Shown here: one piece after another, positions 16,750-24,099 of the stretch | Numbering within the stretch: the first letter of the stretch is position 1 | How the letters are laid out: each line of letters begins with the position of its first letter | DNA from: Gryllotalpicola daejeonensis | GTDB lineage: Bacteria; Actinomycetota; Actinomycetes; Actinomycetales; Microbacteriaceae | DNA: 64,000 nucleotides | Reading direction: 5' to 3' | NCBI RefSeq assembly: GCF_039538145.1 | Contig: NZ_BAABBV010000001.1 | Location: forward strand, 1,488,001 to 1,552,000 | Program-made: the position numbers and the translations under genes | Notes under the pieces: model-generated | Seen by the model: only the letters and a program-made list of their open reading frames with translations | Databases searched by the model: none | Told to the model about the DNA's origin: nothing

Positions 16750-18102
16750 TCAGCCCGCTGAGACCTTGAAGCCCTGCTGCTTGCCGTAGGACACGTTCGC
16801 GTCCTGCCAGGCCTGCAGAGCCTTGTTGATGTCGGTCTTGTTCGCGATCGCCTTTCCGACGCTGTCGCCGAAGATGTCGTTCGCGTGCGCCTGCCACGGC
16901 AGGTACGACCAGCCGGCGACGTCGTTCTTCGCGCCGGGGACGATCGTCTGGTAGATCTTCTGGCCGCCGAAGTAGTCGCTGGTCTGGTCGATGAACGACG
17001 GGTCGTTCAGGTCGGCGTTGGTCGACGGGAAGCCGCCGTCCTTGATGAACACCTTGATGCTCTCGGGGTCGGAGTTCAGCCAGCGCAGGAACGCGGCGGC
17101 CAGGTCCTGGTTCTTAGAGAGCTTCGGGATGACCTCGGTCGAGCCGCCGTTCTCGGCGTTCGCGGGGGTGCCGTCCCAGGTGGGAAGCGGCGCGACGGCC
17201 CAGTGGCCCTTGCCCTCAGGCGCGCTGGCCGAGAGCACGCCCGGCATCCAGCCGCCAGCGAGAAGCGTGGCGATGGTGCCGTTGCCGAGATCCTTGTACC
17301 ACTCGTCCGACCAGCCGGGGATGGTGCCGAGCGAGCCGTCGGCGATCAGCTGGTTGTACATCTGTGCGTACTTCTTGCTGCCGTCGTCCTGCAGGTTGAT
17401 GGTCACGTTCGTGCCCTTGACCTGGAAGGGGTGGCCGCCGGCCTGCCACATCAGGCTCGTGGCGACGCCCGCGTCACCTGCGTCGTCGATGAGCCACTTG
17501 CTCGGATCTGCCTGGTGCAGCTTCTTGGCGTCGGCGATGTACTCGTCCCACGTCTTCGGCACGGTCAGGTGGTACTGGTCGAAGACCGTCTTGTTGTAGA
17601 ACAGGGCCATCGGCGCGCTGTCCTGCGGAAGGCCCCAGATGCCGCCGTTCTGCGAGACGGCGTTCCACGTCGCGTCGGTGTACTTCGACTTCAGGTCACC
17701 GAAGCCGTACTTGGTCAGGTCGACCAGGTCGCCCTGCAGCTGGAAGAGCGGCAGCGACTGGTACTCGACCTGGGTGACGTCGGGGACGCCCTTGCCGGCC
17801 GAGATCGCATTCTGCACCTTGGTGTTCGAGGTGCCGGCGCCCTGGGTGTTGACCAGATCGACCTTCACCTTCGGGTACGCCTTCTCGAAGGCGGCGACCT
17901 GGTCCTTGGCCTGCGGCGTCCAGGTCCAGTAGCTGATCTCGCCTCCCTTCTTGAGGGCGGCGTCGAGCTTCGAGGCGCTGGAGCCGGAAGCGGCGCTGCC
18001 TCCGTTGTCGCTCGAGGAGTTCGAGCAGGCCACGAGCGTGCCGCCGAGAACGGCGGCGATGGCGCCGAGCGTCAATGCTCGGAGCACAGTGCGGTGAGAC
18101 AT
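16750..18102 (-). CDS. Sugar ABC transporter substrate-binding lipoprotein (galactoside locus)
   Basis: This 450-residue family-1 solute-binding protein begins MSHRTVLRALTLGAIAAVLG and has lipobox TLVAC with the lipidated Cys near residue 26, then a serine/glycine-rich linker. The start at ATG 18102 is supported by AAAGGAACC upstream; the in-frame extension to 18549 runs through the permease gene. Sugar-binding family features include YWTWTPQAKDQVAAFEKAYP near residue 60. The neighbours suggest lactose, galactosyl oligosaccharides or plant galactans as ligand, but the ligand cannot be read from sequence. Confidence 0.93.
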   Translation of the reverse strand: MSHRTVLRALTLGAIAAVLGGTLVACSNSSSDNGGSAASGSSASKLDAALKKGGEISYWTWTPQAKDQVAAFEKAYPKVKVDLVNTQGAGTSNTKVQNAISAGKGVPDVTQVEYQSLPLFQLQGDLVDLTKYGFGDLKSKYTDATWNAVSQNGGIWGLPQDSAPMALFYNKTVFDQYHLTVPKTWDEYIADAKKLHQADPSKWLIDDAGDAGVATSLMWQAGGHPFQVKGTNVTINLQDDGSKKYAQMYNQLIADGSLGTIPGWSDEWYKDLGNGTIATLLAGGWMPGVLSASAPEGKGHWAVAPLPTWDGTPANAENGGSTEVIPKLSKNQDLAAAFLRWLNSDPESIKVFIKDGGFPSTNADLNDPSFIDQTSDYFGGQKIYQTIVPGAKNDVAGWSYLPWQAHANDIFGDSVGKAIANKTDINKALQAWQDANVSYGKQQGFKVSAG

Positions 18103-18119
18103 GTGCTGTGGTTCCTTTC

Positions 18120-18992
18120 CTATTGCTTGACACTCCCGGCGCTCAACCCCGACTGCCAGTAGCGCTGCAGCAGCAGGAACGCGGCGACGATGGGGATGAC
18201 CGCCAGCAGTGAGCCGGTGGTGATGAGGGAGAAGACGGGCTTGGCACCCACACCGACGGTCTCGGCGTTCCACGACTGCAGACCCACGGTGAGCGGGTAC
18301 AGCTTGGGGTCGCTGAGCATGATCAGGGGCAGGAAGTAGTTGTTCCAGGTGGCAACGATGGCGAACAGTGCGACGGTCACGATGCCCGGCGCGAGCAGGC
18401 GCAGAGAGATCGTCGCGAAGGTGCGCAGCTCGCCTGAGCCGTCGACCCTCGCCGCTTCGAGCAGCTCGCTCGGAATCGCCTCTGTGACGAAGACCCACAT
18501 CAGGAAGAGGCCGAAGGGCGAGATCAGGGAGGGCAGGATGACCGCCCACATCGTGTTGGTGAGCCCGACCTTGCTGAACAGCAGGAAGGTCGGGACGGCG
18601 AGCGCGGTGCCCGGCACGGCGACCGCGCCGAGGATGACGGCGAGCACGGCCTTCTTGCCGCGGAAGTCGTACTTCGCGAGGCCGTAGCCGCCGAGCGTCG
18701 CGAGCACCGTCGCGCCGCCGGCCCCAGCCACCACGTAGATCAGCGTGTTGACCAGCCAGTGGCCGTAGACGCCGTTCTCATACGTGAACACCTGGCGGAT
18801 GTTCGCGATCAGGTTGAAGTGGCCGAACGCGAAGCCGAAGGTGTTGACGAGGTCGGAGTTGCTCTTCGTCGCGCTGATCACGAGCCACGCGAGCGGCACG
18901 AGTGTATAGATCAGCAGCAGCGCCATGACCACCGTGAGGATCACCGACCTGCGCGGCCGCAGCGGCGTGTGAGGCATCCGATATTCGCTCAT
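18120..18992 (-). CDS. Sugar ABC transporter permease (MalG type)
   Basis: This 290-residue permease has a first membrane helix at SVILTVVMALLLIYTLVPLA, about five further helices, and the EAA loop region SELLEAARVDGSGELRTFAT. It pairs with the upstream MalF-type permease, whose stop codon it overlaps by 4 bases. No ATPase gene is present in the locus, so the transporter must use a shared sugar ATPase such as MsiK encoded elsewhere. Confidence 0.95.
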   Translation of the reverse strand: MSEYRMPHTPLRPRRSVILTVVMALLLIYTLVPLAWLVISATKSNSDLVNTFGFAFGHFNLIANIRQVFTYENGVYGHWLVNTLIYVVAGAGGATVLATLGGYGLAKYDFRGKKAVLAVILGAVAVPGTALAVPTFLLFSKVGLTNTMWAVILPSLISPFGLFLMWVFVTEAIPSELLEAARVDGSGELRTFATISLRLLAPGIVTVALFAIVATWNNYFLPLIMLSDPKLYPLTVGLQSWNAETVGVGAKPVFSLITTGSLLAVIPIVAAFLLLQRYWQSGLSAGSVKQ

Positions 18993-19933
18993 GCTGCGTT
19001 GCTCCGCATCCCGCGCAGCTGCACGACGTAGGCGACGACGGCGGTGACGACGCCCATGATGATGGCGATCGTGGCGGCGTAGTTGACCTGGTTGCCCGAG
19101 AAGCTGAGCGTGTACGCGTACAGGTTGGGCGTGAAGTTGGTGGGGATGATTCCCAGCGCGGTCGTGCGCAGGATGTTGGGCTCGTTGAACAGCTGGAAGC
19201 TGCCGATGATCGAGAAGATCGTCGCGATCATGATCGAGCCGCGCAGCGCGGGCAGCTTCACCGAGATGATCGTGCGGAACGCCCCGGCGCCGTCGATCGA
19301 GGCGGCTTCATACAGCTCACGCGGAATGGTGCTGAGCGCGGCGTAGAAGATCAGCATGTTGTAGCCGAGGAACTCCCACGTGACGATGTTGCCGATCGCC
19401 GGCAGCACCCACTGCGTCGAGATCGGGTCGATCGTGAAGCCGAGCAGGTGGCCGAGCGCTCCCGTGAGGCCGGCGCGCGGGTTGTACATGAAGCCCCACA
19501 TGAGCACCGCGACGACGCCCGGAACCGCGTAGGGCAGGAACAGCGCGATACGGAAGAACGACTTCCCGTGCAGGCGGCCGCTGTCGATCGCGAAGGCGCA
19601 GATGAGCGCCAGCACCAGCATGATCGGCACCTGCACGACGAGGAACAGCGCGACCCGCAGCACACCGGACCAGAAGTCGCCGTCGGTGAACGCCTGCAGA
19701 TAGTTCGCGAAGCCGACGAAGTGGTTGCCGCCGATGAGCTGATTGCGGAACAGGCTCAGGTAGATGGCATAGCCGACGGGAACGACGACGATCAGGATGA
19801 AGCCGATGAAGAACGGCAGCACGAAGCCCCAGCCTGCGGCTGAGATGCGCCGCTTGAGGGGGCTGTGCCGCCTGGCGGGCGACGGGGACGCGACCGCCTG
19901 CCGAGCGGGTGCGGGAACGACGTGGGACGACAT
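18989..19933 (-). CDS. Sugar ABC transporter permease (MalF type)
   Basis: This 314-residue permease is the first gene of the minus-strand galactoside operon. The start is the ATG at 19933, just 21 bases from the operator palindrome; a reading from 21103 goes through the operator and the divergent lacI gene and is not real. The first helix lies near residues 35-55 (FVLPFFIGFILIVVVPVGYA) and the EAA loop reads RELYEAASIDGAGAFRTI. The hydrophilic N-terminus is proline- and alanine-rich. Confidence 0.94.
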   Translation of the reverse strand: MSSHVVPAPARQAVASPSPARRHSPLKRRISAAGWGFVLPFFIGFILIVVVPVGYAIYLSLFRNQLIGGNHFVGFANYLQAFTDGDFWSGVLRVALFLVVQVPIMLVLALICAFAIDSGRLHGKSFFRIALFLPYAVPGVVAVLMWGFMYNPRAGLTGALGHLLGFTIDPISTQWVLPAIGNIVTWEFLGYNMLIFYAALSTIPRELYEAASIDGAGAFRTIISVKLPALRGSIMIATIFSIIGSFQLFNEPNILRTTALGIIPTNFTPNLYAYTLSFSGNQVNYAATIAIIMGVVTAVVAYVVQLRGMRSNAA

Positions 19934-19954
19934 TGTCTCTCTTCGGGGGTCGAG

Positions 19955-19983
19955 ATGTTTACGCAAACTGTTTGCGTAAACAT
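19955..19983. promoter_or_regulatory. Bidirectional LacI-family operator of the galactoside regulon
   Basis: ATGTTTACGCAAAC and its perfect reverse complement flank a single T: a 29-bp palindrome in the gap between the divergent permease and lacI genes. Each arm contains a CG-centred near-palindrome (GTTTACGCAAAC, GTTTGCGTAAAC), the centres being 13 bp apart, so the site can be read as two abutting LacI-type operators. It lies 21 bases before the permease ATG and 82 before lacI, well placed to repress both directions. Confidence 0.88.
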
Positions 19984-20065
19984 TCTGGTTCGGGCAGGCT
20001 AGCATCGTTCGGAGGGCCGCTGTCAAGACTTCAACGGCCGATGCAACAGGCCGGCAAGGAGCACG

Positions 20066-21094
20066 ATGACGAGCACCCTGGGGGGACGGCCGACGCGCCC
20101 GGCGTCGATGCTCGACGTCGCCCGGCTCGCCGGGGTCTCGCAGCAGACCGTGAGCCGGGTCGCCAACGACTCCGACGCCGTGAAGCCGGCGACCCGCGAG
20201 CGAGTGCTCGCCGCCATGGACGAACTCGGCTACCGTCCGAACAGCGCCGCCCGCGCACTCAAGTCGGGGCGGTTCCTGAGCATCGGCGTGCTCATGCGCA
20301 ACCTCAAGTCGTTCGGCTCGAGCCGCATGCTCGAGGCCATCAACTTCGAGGCGGCGCGCCGCGGCTATTCGATCGACCTGATCTCGGTGAACGACCCCTC
20401 GACCGGGGAGATCACCCAGGCACTCACGCGCCTCGACCACGAGGCCGTCGACGGGATCATCATGCGCCTCGACCGGCAGGACTTCCGCGAGCACGCCATC
20501 GACTTCCCGACCCGCATCCCGACCGTGATCGTCGAGGGCGGCGCCTACGACGACAGGGTCTCCGTGGACGCCGATCAGCGCCAGGGCACGCGCCTCGCCG
20601 TGCAGCACCTGCTCGACCTCGGCCACCCCACGGTGTGGCACGTCTCGGGCCCCGAGGGCTACTCGAGCGCGGCCGCGCGCGAGGCGGAGTGGCGCAGCGC
20701 CCTCACCGACGCCGGGCGAGACGTCCCTGAGGTGCTCCGCGGTGACTGGTCGCCGGAATCCGGCTACCGGGCGGGCATGCGCCTGCTCGAGGAATCCCAG
20801 GCCACCGCGGTGTACTGCGCCAACGACCAGATGGCCCTCGGCCTGCTGCGCGCCTTCCACGAGGCGGGCCGGGCGGTGCCCGGCGACCTCAGCGTCGTCG
20901 GGTTCGACGACACGCAGGAATCCGAATACTTCTGGCCGCCGCTGACGACGGTGCGCCAGGATTTCGCGGGCGTGGGCGCGAGCGCCGTCGCCCTGCTGCT
21001 CGAGCAGATCGAATCGGGCCCGATCGCCCCCGGTCTGCGGCTCACGCCCACCCAACTCATCGTCAGAAAGTCGACGGATGCCTGGAATGGCTGA
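20066..21094 (+). CDS. LacI-family transcriptional repressor (galactoside regulon)
   Basis: This 342-residue regulator has an N-terminal LacI helix-turn-helix, MLDVARLAGVSQQTVSRVAN, at about residues 15-34, the hinge PNSAARALKSGRF, and a periplasmic-binding-like effector domain ending with VGFDDTQES...TTVRQDF. AAGGAG lies 5 bases before the ATG. It is the first gene of a plus-strand operon with galT and galK and faces the operator it most likely binds, so it should be autoregulated. The inducer is probably a galactoside or galactose. Confidence 0.95.
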   Translation: MTSTLGGRPTRPASMLDVARLAGVSQQTVSRVANDSDAVKPATRERVLAAMDELGYRPNSAARALKSGRFLSIGVLMRNLKSFGSSRMLEAINFEAARRGYSIDLISVNDPSTGEITQALTRLDHEAVDGIIMRLDRQDFREHAIDFPTRIPTVIVEGGAYDDRVSVDADQRQGTRLAVQHLLDLGHPTVWHVSGPEGYSSAAAREAEWRSALTDAGRDVPEVLRGDWSPESGYRAGMRLLEESQATAVYCANDQMALGLLRAFHEAGRAVPGDLSVVGFDDTQESEYFWPPLTTVRQDFAGVGASAVALLLEQIESGPIAPGLRLTPTQLIVRKSTDAWNG

Positions 21095-22259
21095 CTCCCC
21101 CACGACCCCCGCTCAGACGGATTCGGCGCAGGTCACCCCCGCCCGAGTCACGAAGCGCGTGCACCGGCTCGCCGACGGCCGCGAGCTGATCTACTTCGAC
21201 GACGCGGACACGACGCTGCCGCCCGACCGCGCGCCCGACACGCGCGTGCTGGACGAGCGGCCGCCGACCGCCACGATGCGGCAGGACCCGCTCACCGGCG
21301 ACTGGATCTCGATCGCGGCATCCCGTCAGAACCGCGTCGTCATGCCGCCCGCCGCGCTCGACCCGCTCGCGCCGCAGACTCCAGGGAACCCGTCAGAGAT
21401 CCCGGCGAACTACGACGTGGCCGTCTTCGAGAACAGGTCGCCGTCGTTCGGGCCGGCGCTGCCGGCGATCGAGGATGCCGCGGCCGCGGGCGACCTCGGC
21501 GGGATCGGCCTCAACCGCGAGGCCCCGTCTTACGGCCGCTGCGAGGTCGTCTGCTTCAGCCCGGAGCACGAGGGCGCCTTCGGGTCGATCCACCGCTCGC
21601 GCGCCCGCACCGTGATCGAGGCCTGGGCCGACCGCACGGCGGCACTGTCGGCTCTGCCCGGGGTGCGCCAGGTGTTCCCGTTCGAGAACCGCGGCGCGGC
21701 GATCGGGGTCACGCTGCAGCATCCGCACGGGCAGATCTACTCGTACCCCTATGTGACGCCGCGCACCCAGCGGCTGATCGCATCCATCGACGAATACGGC
21801 CCGTCTCTGTTCGCAGACATCCTCGCGAGCGAGCTGGCGGGCCCGCGCGTCGTGCTCGCGGGCGAGCACTGGACGGCGTTCGTGCCGTTCGCCGCGCGCT
21901 GGCCGATCGAGGTGCACCTGCTGCCGAACGAGCATGTCCCCGACTTCGCCGAGACGACGGCCGAGCAGCGCGACGAGCTGAGCGTGCTCTACCTGCGCCT
22001 GCTGCGCGGCGTCGACGCGCTCTATGACGACCCGACGCCCTACATCGCGGCGTGGCACCAGGCTCCGGTCGACACGCACCGTGACAGCATCCGCCTCAAC
22101 CTGCAGCTGACCAGCCCCCGGCGCGGGCCTGACAAGCTCAAGTACCTGGCCGGAAGCGAGGCGGCGATGGGTGCCTGGGTCGGCGACATCCCACCGGAGA
22201 CCCAAGCCGAGCGCCTGCGCGCCGCGATCGCCAAGGCAGACGAGGAGAACCCCGTATGA
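21087..22259 (+). CDS. galT: Galactose-1-phosphate uridylyltransferase
   Basis: GalT exchanges galactose-1-phosphate with UDP-glucose. The catalytic HPHGQ motif is present in QHPHGQIYSYPYV, with the uridylylated histidine at residue 214 from the ATG at 21087. Further family features are DPLTGDWISIAASR near residue 60 and the C-terminal HQAPVD. The gene overlaps lacI; an alternative ATG at 21078 would add three residues. I prefer 21087, but neither start has a strong ribosome-binding site, as expected for a coupled gene. It overlaps galK by 4 bases. Confidence 0.95.
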   Translation: MADSPTTPAQTDSAQVTPARVTKRVHRLADGRELIYFDDADTTLPPDRAPDTRVLDERPPTATMRQDPLTGDWISIAASRQNRVVMPPAALDPLAPQTPGNPSEIPANYDVAVFENRSPSFGPALPAIEDAAAAGDLGGIGLNREAPSYGRCEVVCFSPEHEGAFGSIHRSRARTVIEAWADRTAALSALPGVRQVFPFENRGAAIGVTLQHPHGQIYSYPYVTPRTQRLIASIDEYGPSLFADILASELAGPRVVLAGEHWTAFVPFAARWPIEVHLLPNEHVPDFAETTAEQRDELSVLYLRLLRGVDALYDDPTPYIAAWHQAPVDTHRDSIRLNLQLTSPRRGPDKLKYLAGSEAAMGAWVGDIPPETQAERLRAAIAKADEENPV

Positions 22260-23440
22260 GCGAGCTCATCGACGACACGCAGGCCGGTTTCGAACGGCGC
22301 TATTCATATGCGCCTTCTGGCATATGGTCGTCGCCCGGGCGCGTGAATCTGATCGGCGAGCACACCGACTACAACGAGGGCTTCGTGCTGCCGTTCGCGA
22401 TCGACCGGCGCACCTTCGCCGCGCTCGCGCTGCGCGATGACGACGTGGTGCGCGTATCGAGCGCGGCGAGCGACGAGATCGTCTCGATGAAGCTGGCGGA
22501 TGTCTCGGCAGGGGCTTCCGCGATGGAGGGTGTCGGCGACGCCGGCCGCTGGGCGGCCTACCCGCTCGGAGTGGTCTGGGCTCTCGGGCAGCTCGGGGCC
22601 GACCTCGCGGGACTGCCGGGGTTCGACGTACACGTCGATTCCGACGTTCCGATCGGCGCGGGCCTGTCGTCGTCGGCCGCGATCGAGGGGGCCCTCGCGA
22701 CGGCGCTGAACGAGGTGTGGCGGCTCGGCTTCGACGGGGCGCAGCTCGTCGACGTCTGCCACCGGGCCGAGAACGACTTCGTGGGCGCCCCGACAGGCAT
22801 CCTCGATCAATCCGCATCGCTGCTCTCGCAGGAGGGCGCCGCACTGTTCCTCGACTGCCGGGACGGCTCGTCTTCCACGGTGGACCTGCGGCTCGAGGAA
22901 TCCGACCTCGCGATCCTCGTGATCGACACGAAGGTCGCGCACGAGCACGCGTCGGGCGACTACGCCGCGCGTCGGGAGGCATGCGAGACCGCGGCCCGGG
23001 AACTCGGCGTCAGGGCGCTGCGGGATGTCACCTGGCCGCAGCTGCTCGCCGCGCGCGACCGGCTCGACGGGGTCGTCTATCGCCGGGCGCGGCACATCGT
23101 CACCGAGAACCAGCGCGTGCTCGACACCGTCGAGGTGCTGCGCAACGAAGGGCCGACGGGTATCGGCGACCTGATGTTCGCGTCACACCGCTCGATGCGC
23201 GACGACTTCGAGATCTCGACGCCCGAGCTCGACCTCGCCGTCGAGATCGCGCTGAACTACGGCGCGCTCGGCGCGCGGATGACCGGCGGCGGCTTCGGTG
23301 GCTCGGTGATCGCCCTCACCCCGGTGCCGATGATCACCCACGTGCAGGTGGCGATCGACGGCGCGTTCGCCGAGCACGGCTACGGCGGCCCCGAGATGTT
23401 CCTCGTGTGGCCGTCGCAGGGCGCGCGCCGCGACCGCTGA
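22256..23440 (+). CDS. galK: Galactokinase
   Basis: GalK phosphorylates alpha-D-galactose with ATP. The 394-residue protein shows all three GHMP-kinase motifs: SPGRVNLIGEHTDYNEG near residue 27, the phosphate loop PIGAGLSSSAAIEGALA near residue 130, and MTGGGFGGSVIAL near residue 342. The ATG overlaps the galT stop (ATGA). With galM, galT and galE nearby the Leloir pathway is complete in this locus. A large palindrome follows the gene. Confidence 0.97.
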   Translation: MSELIDDTQAGFERRYSYAPSGIWSSPGRVNLIGEHTDYNEGFVLPFAIDRRTFAALALRDDDVVRVSSAASDEIVSMKLADVSAGASAMEGVGDAGRWAAYPLGVVWALGQLGADLAGLPGFDVHVDSDVPIGAGLSSSAAIEGALATALNEVWRLGFDGAQLVDVCHRAENDFVGAPTGILDQSASLLSQEGAALFLDCRDGSSSTVDLRLEESDLAILVIDTKVAHEHASGDYAARREACETAARELGVRALRDVTWPQLLAARDRLDGVVYRRARHIVTENQRVLDTVEVLRNEGPTGIGDLMFASHRSMRDDFEISTPELDLAVEIALNYGALGARMTGGGFGGSVIALTPVPMITHVQVAIDGAFAEHGYGGPEMFLVWPSQGARRDR

Positions 23441-23465
23441 CCGAAGCCGCGCGCCGAGCCTCGGT

Positions 23466-23531
23466 TGCGCCACCAGGTTCCGCTGTGCGCCACTCGGATC
23501 CGAGTAGCGGAACGCGGAAGCTGGTGGCGCA
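23466..23531. repeat. Long intergenic palindrome between galK and the hexapeptide protein
   Basis: TGCGCCACCAG (23466-23476) is complementary to CTGGTGGCGCA (23521-23531), with further imperfect pairing inward to a centre at CGGATCCG. GCGCCAC occurs twice in the left half. No T-run follows on either strand. It may help terminate galK transcription or may be an extragenic palindromic element of the kind seen several times in this window. Confidence 0.7.
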
Positions 23532-23562
23532 CGCAAACCACGGCGACTGATAGGAAGAGGGC

Positions 23563-24099
23563 ATGGCCGACATTCGAGTGACGCTGCCCATCGGAACACC
23601 TGACGAGAGCGCGGCGGCGTATGTGGCGCCGGGAGTCGCACTGATCGGGGCCGTCACCTTGGCCGAGGGATCGAGCGTCTGGTTCAACGCGGTGCTGCGT
23701 GCTGACAACGAGCCGATCACCCTCGGCGCCGGCTCGAATCTTCAGGACCTGGTGGCCTGCCATGTCGATCACGGCAAGCCGCTGACGATCGGCGCGGGTG
23801 TCTCGGTCGGGCACAGCGCGGTGCTGCACGGCTGCACCATCGAAGACGACGTGCTCGTCGGCATGCACGCCACGATCATGAACGACGCGGTGATCGGCAC
23901 CGGGTCGCTGGTCGCCGCCGGCGCACTCGTCACCGAGGGCACGGTCGTGCCACCCCGATCGCTGGTCGCCGGCGTGCCGGCGAAGGTCAGGCGAGAGCTG
24001 ACGGATGCCGAAGTGGACGGCATCCGTGCGAATGCCGCGCACTACGCCGAGCGCGCGCGGCTCTACGCGTCGCTGCCCTCTTCGGACGTCACCAGGTAG
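23563..24099 (+). CDS. Gamma-carbonic-anhydrase-like hexapeptide-repeat protein
   Basis: This 178-residue protein is a left-handed beta-helix built from hexapeptide repeats from about residue 30 to 140. The zinc-site arrangement of gamma carbonic anhydrases is visible: a histidine in HVDHGKP and two in GHSAVLHGCTI. Proteins of this type (YrdA/PaaY-like) form trimers; many have not been shown to have carbonic anhydrase activity. AGGAAGAGGG lies before the ATG. The 3' end overlaps the convergent alpha-galactosidase gene by 37 bases. Confidence 0.9.
   Translation: MADIRVTLPIGTPDESAAAYVAPGVALIGAVTLAEGSSVWFNAVLRADNEPITLGAGSNLQDLVACHVDHGKPLTIGAGVSVGHSAVLHGCTIEDDVLVGMHATIMNDAVIGTGSLVAAGALVTEGTVVPPRSLVAGVPAKVRRELTDAEVDGIRANAAHYAERARLYASLPSSDVTR

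Noticed and set aside
18989..21103. Permease frame extended to 704 codons
   Set aside because: The extension crosses the operator palindrome and the whole divergent lacI gene in antisense. ATG 19933 is the true start.
23466..23531. Palindrome as an attachment or recombination site
   Set aside because: There is no integrase gene and no direct-repeat flank; nearby genes are intact, so a structural or terminator role is more likely.
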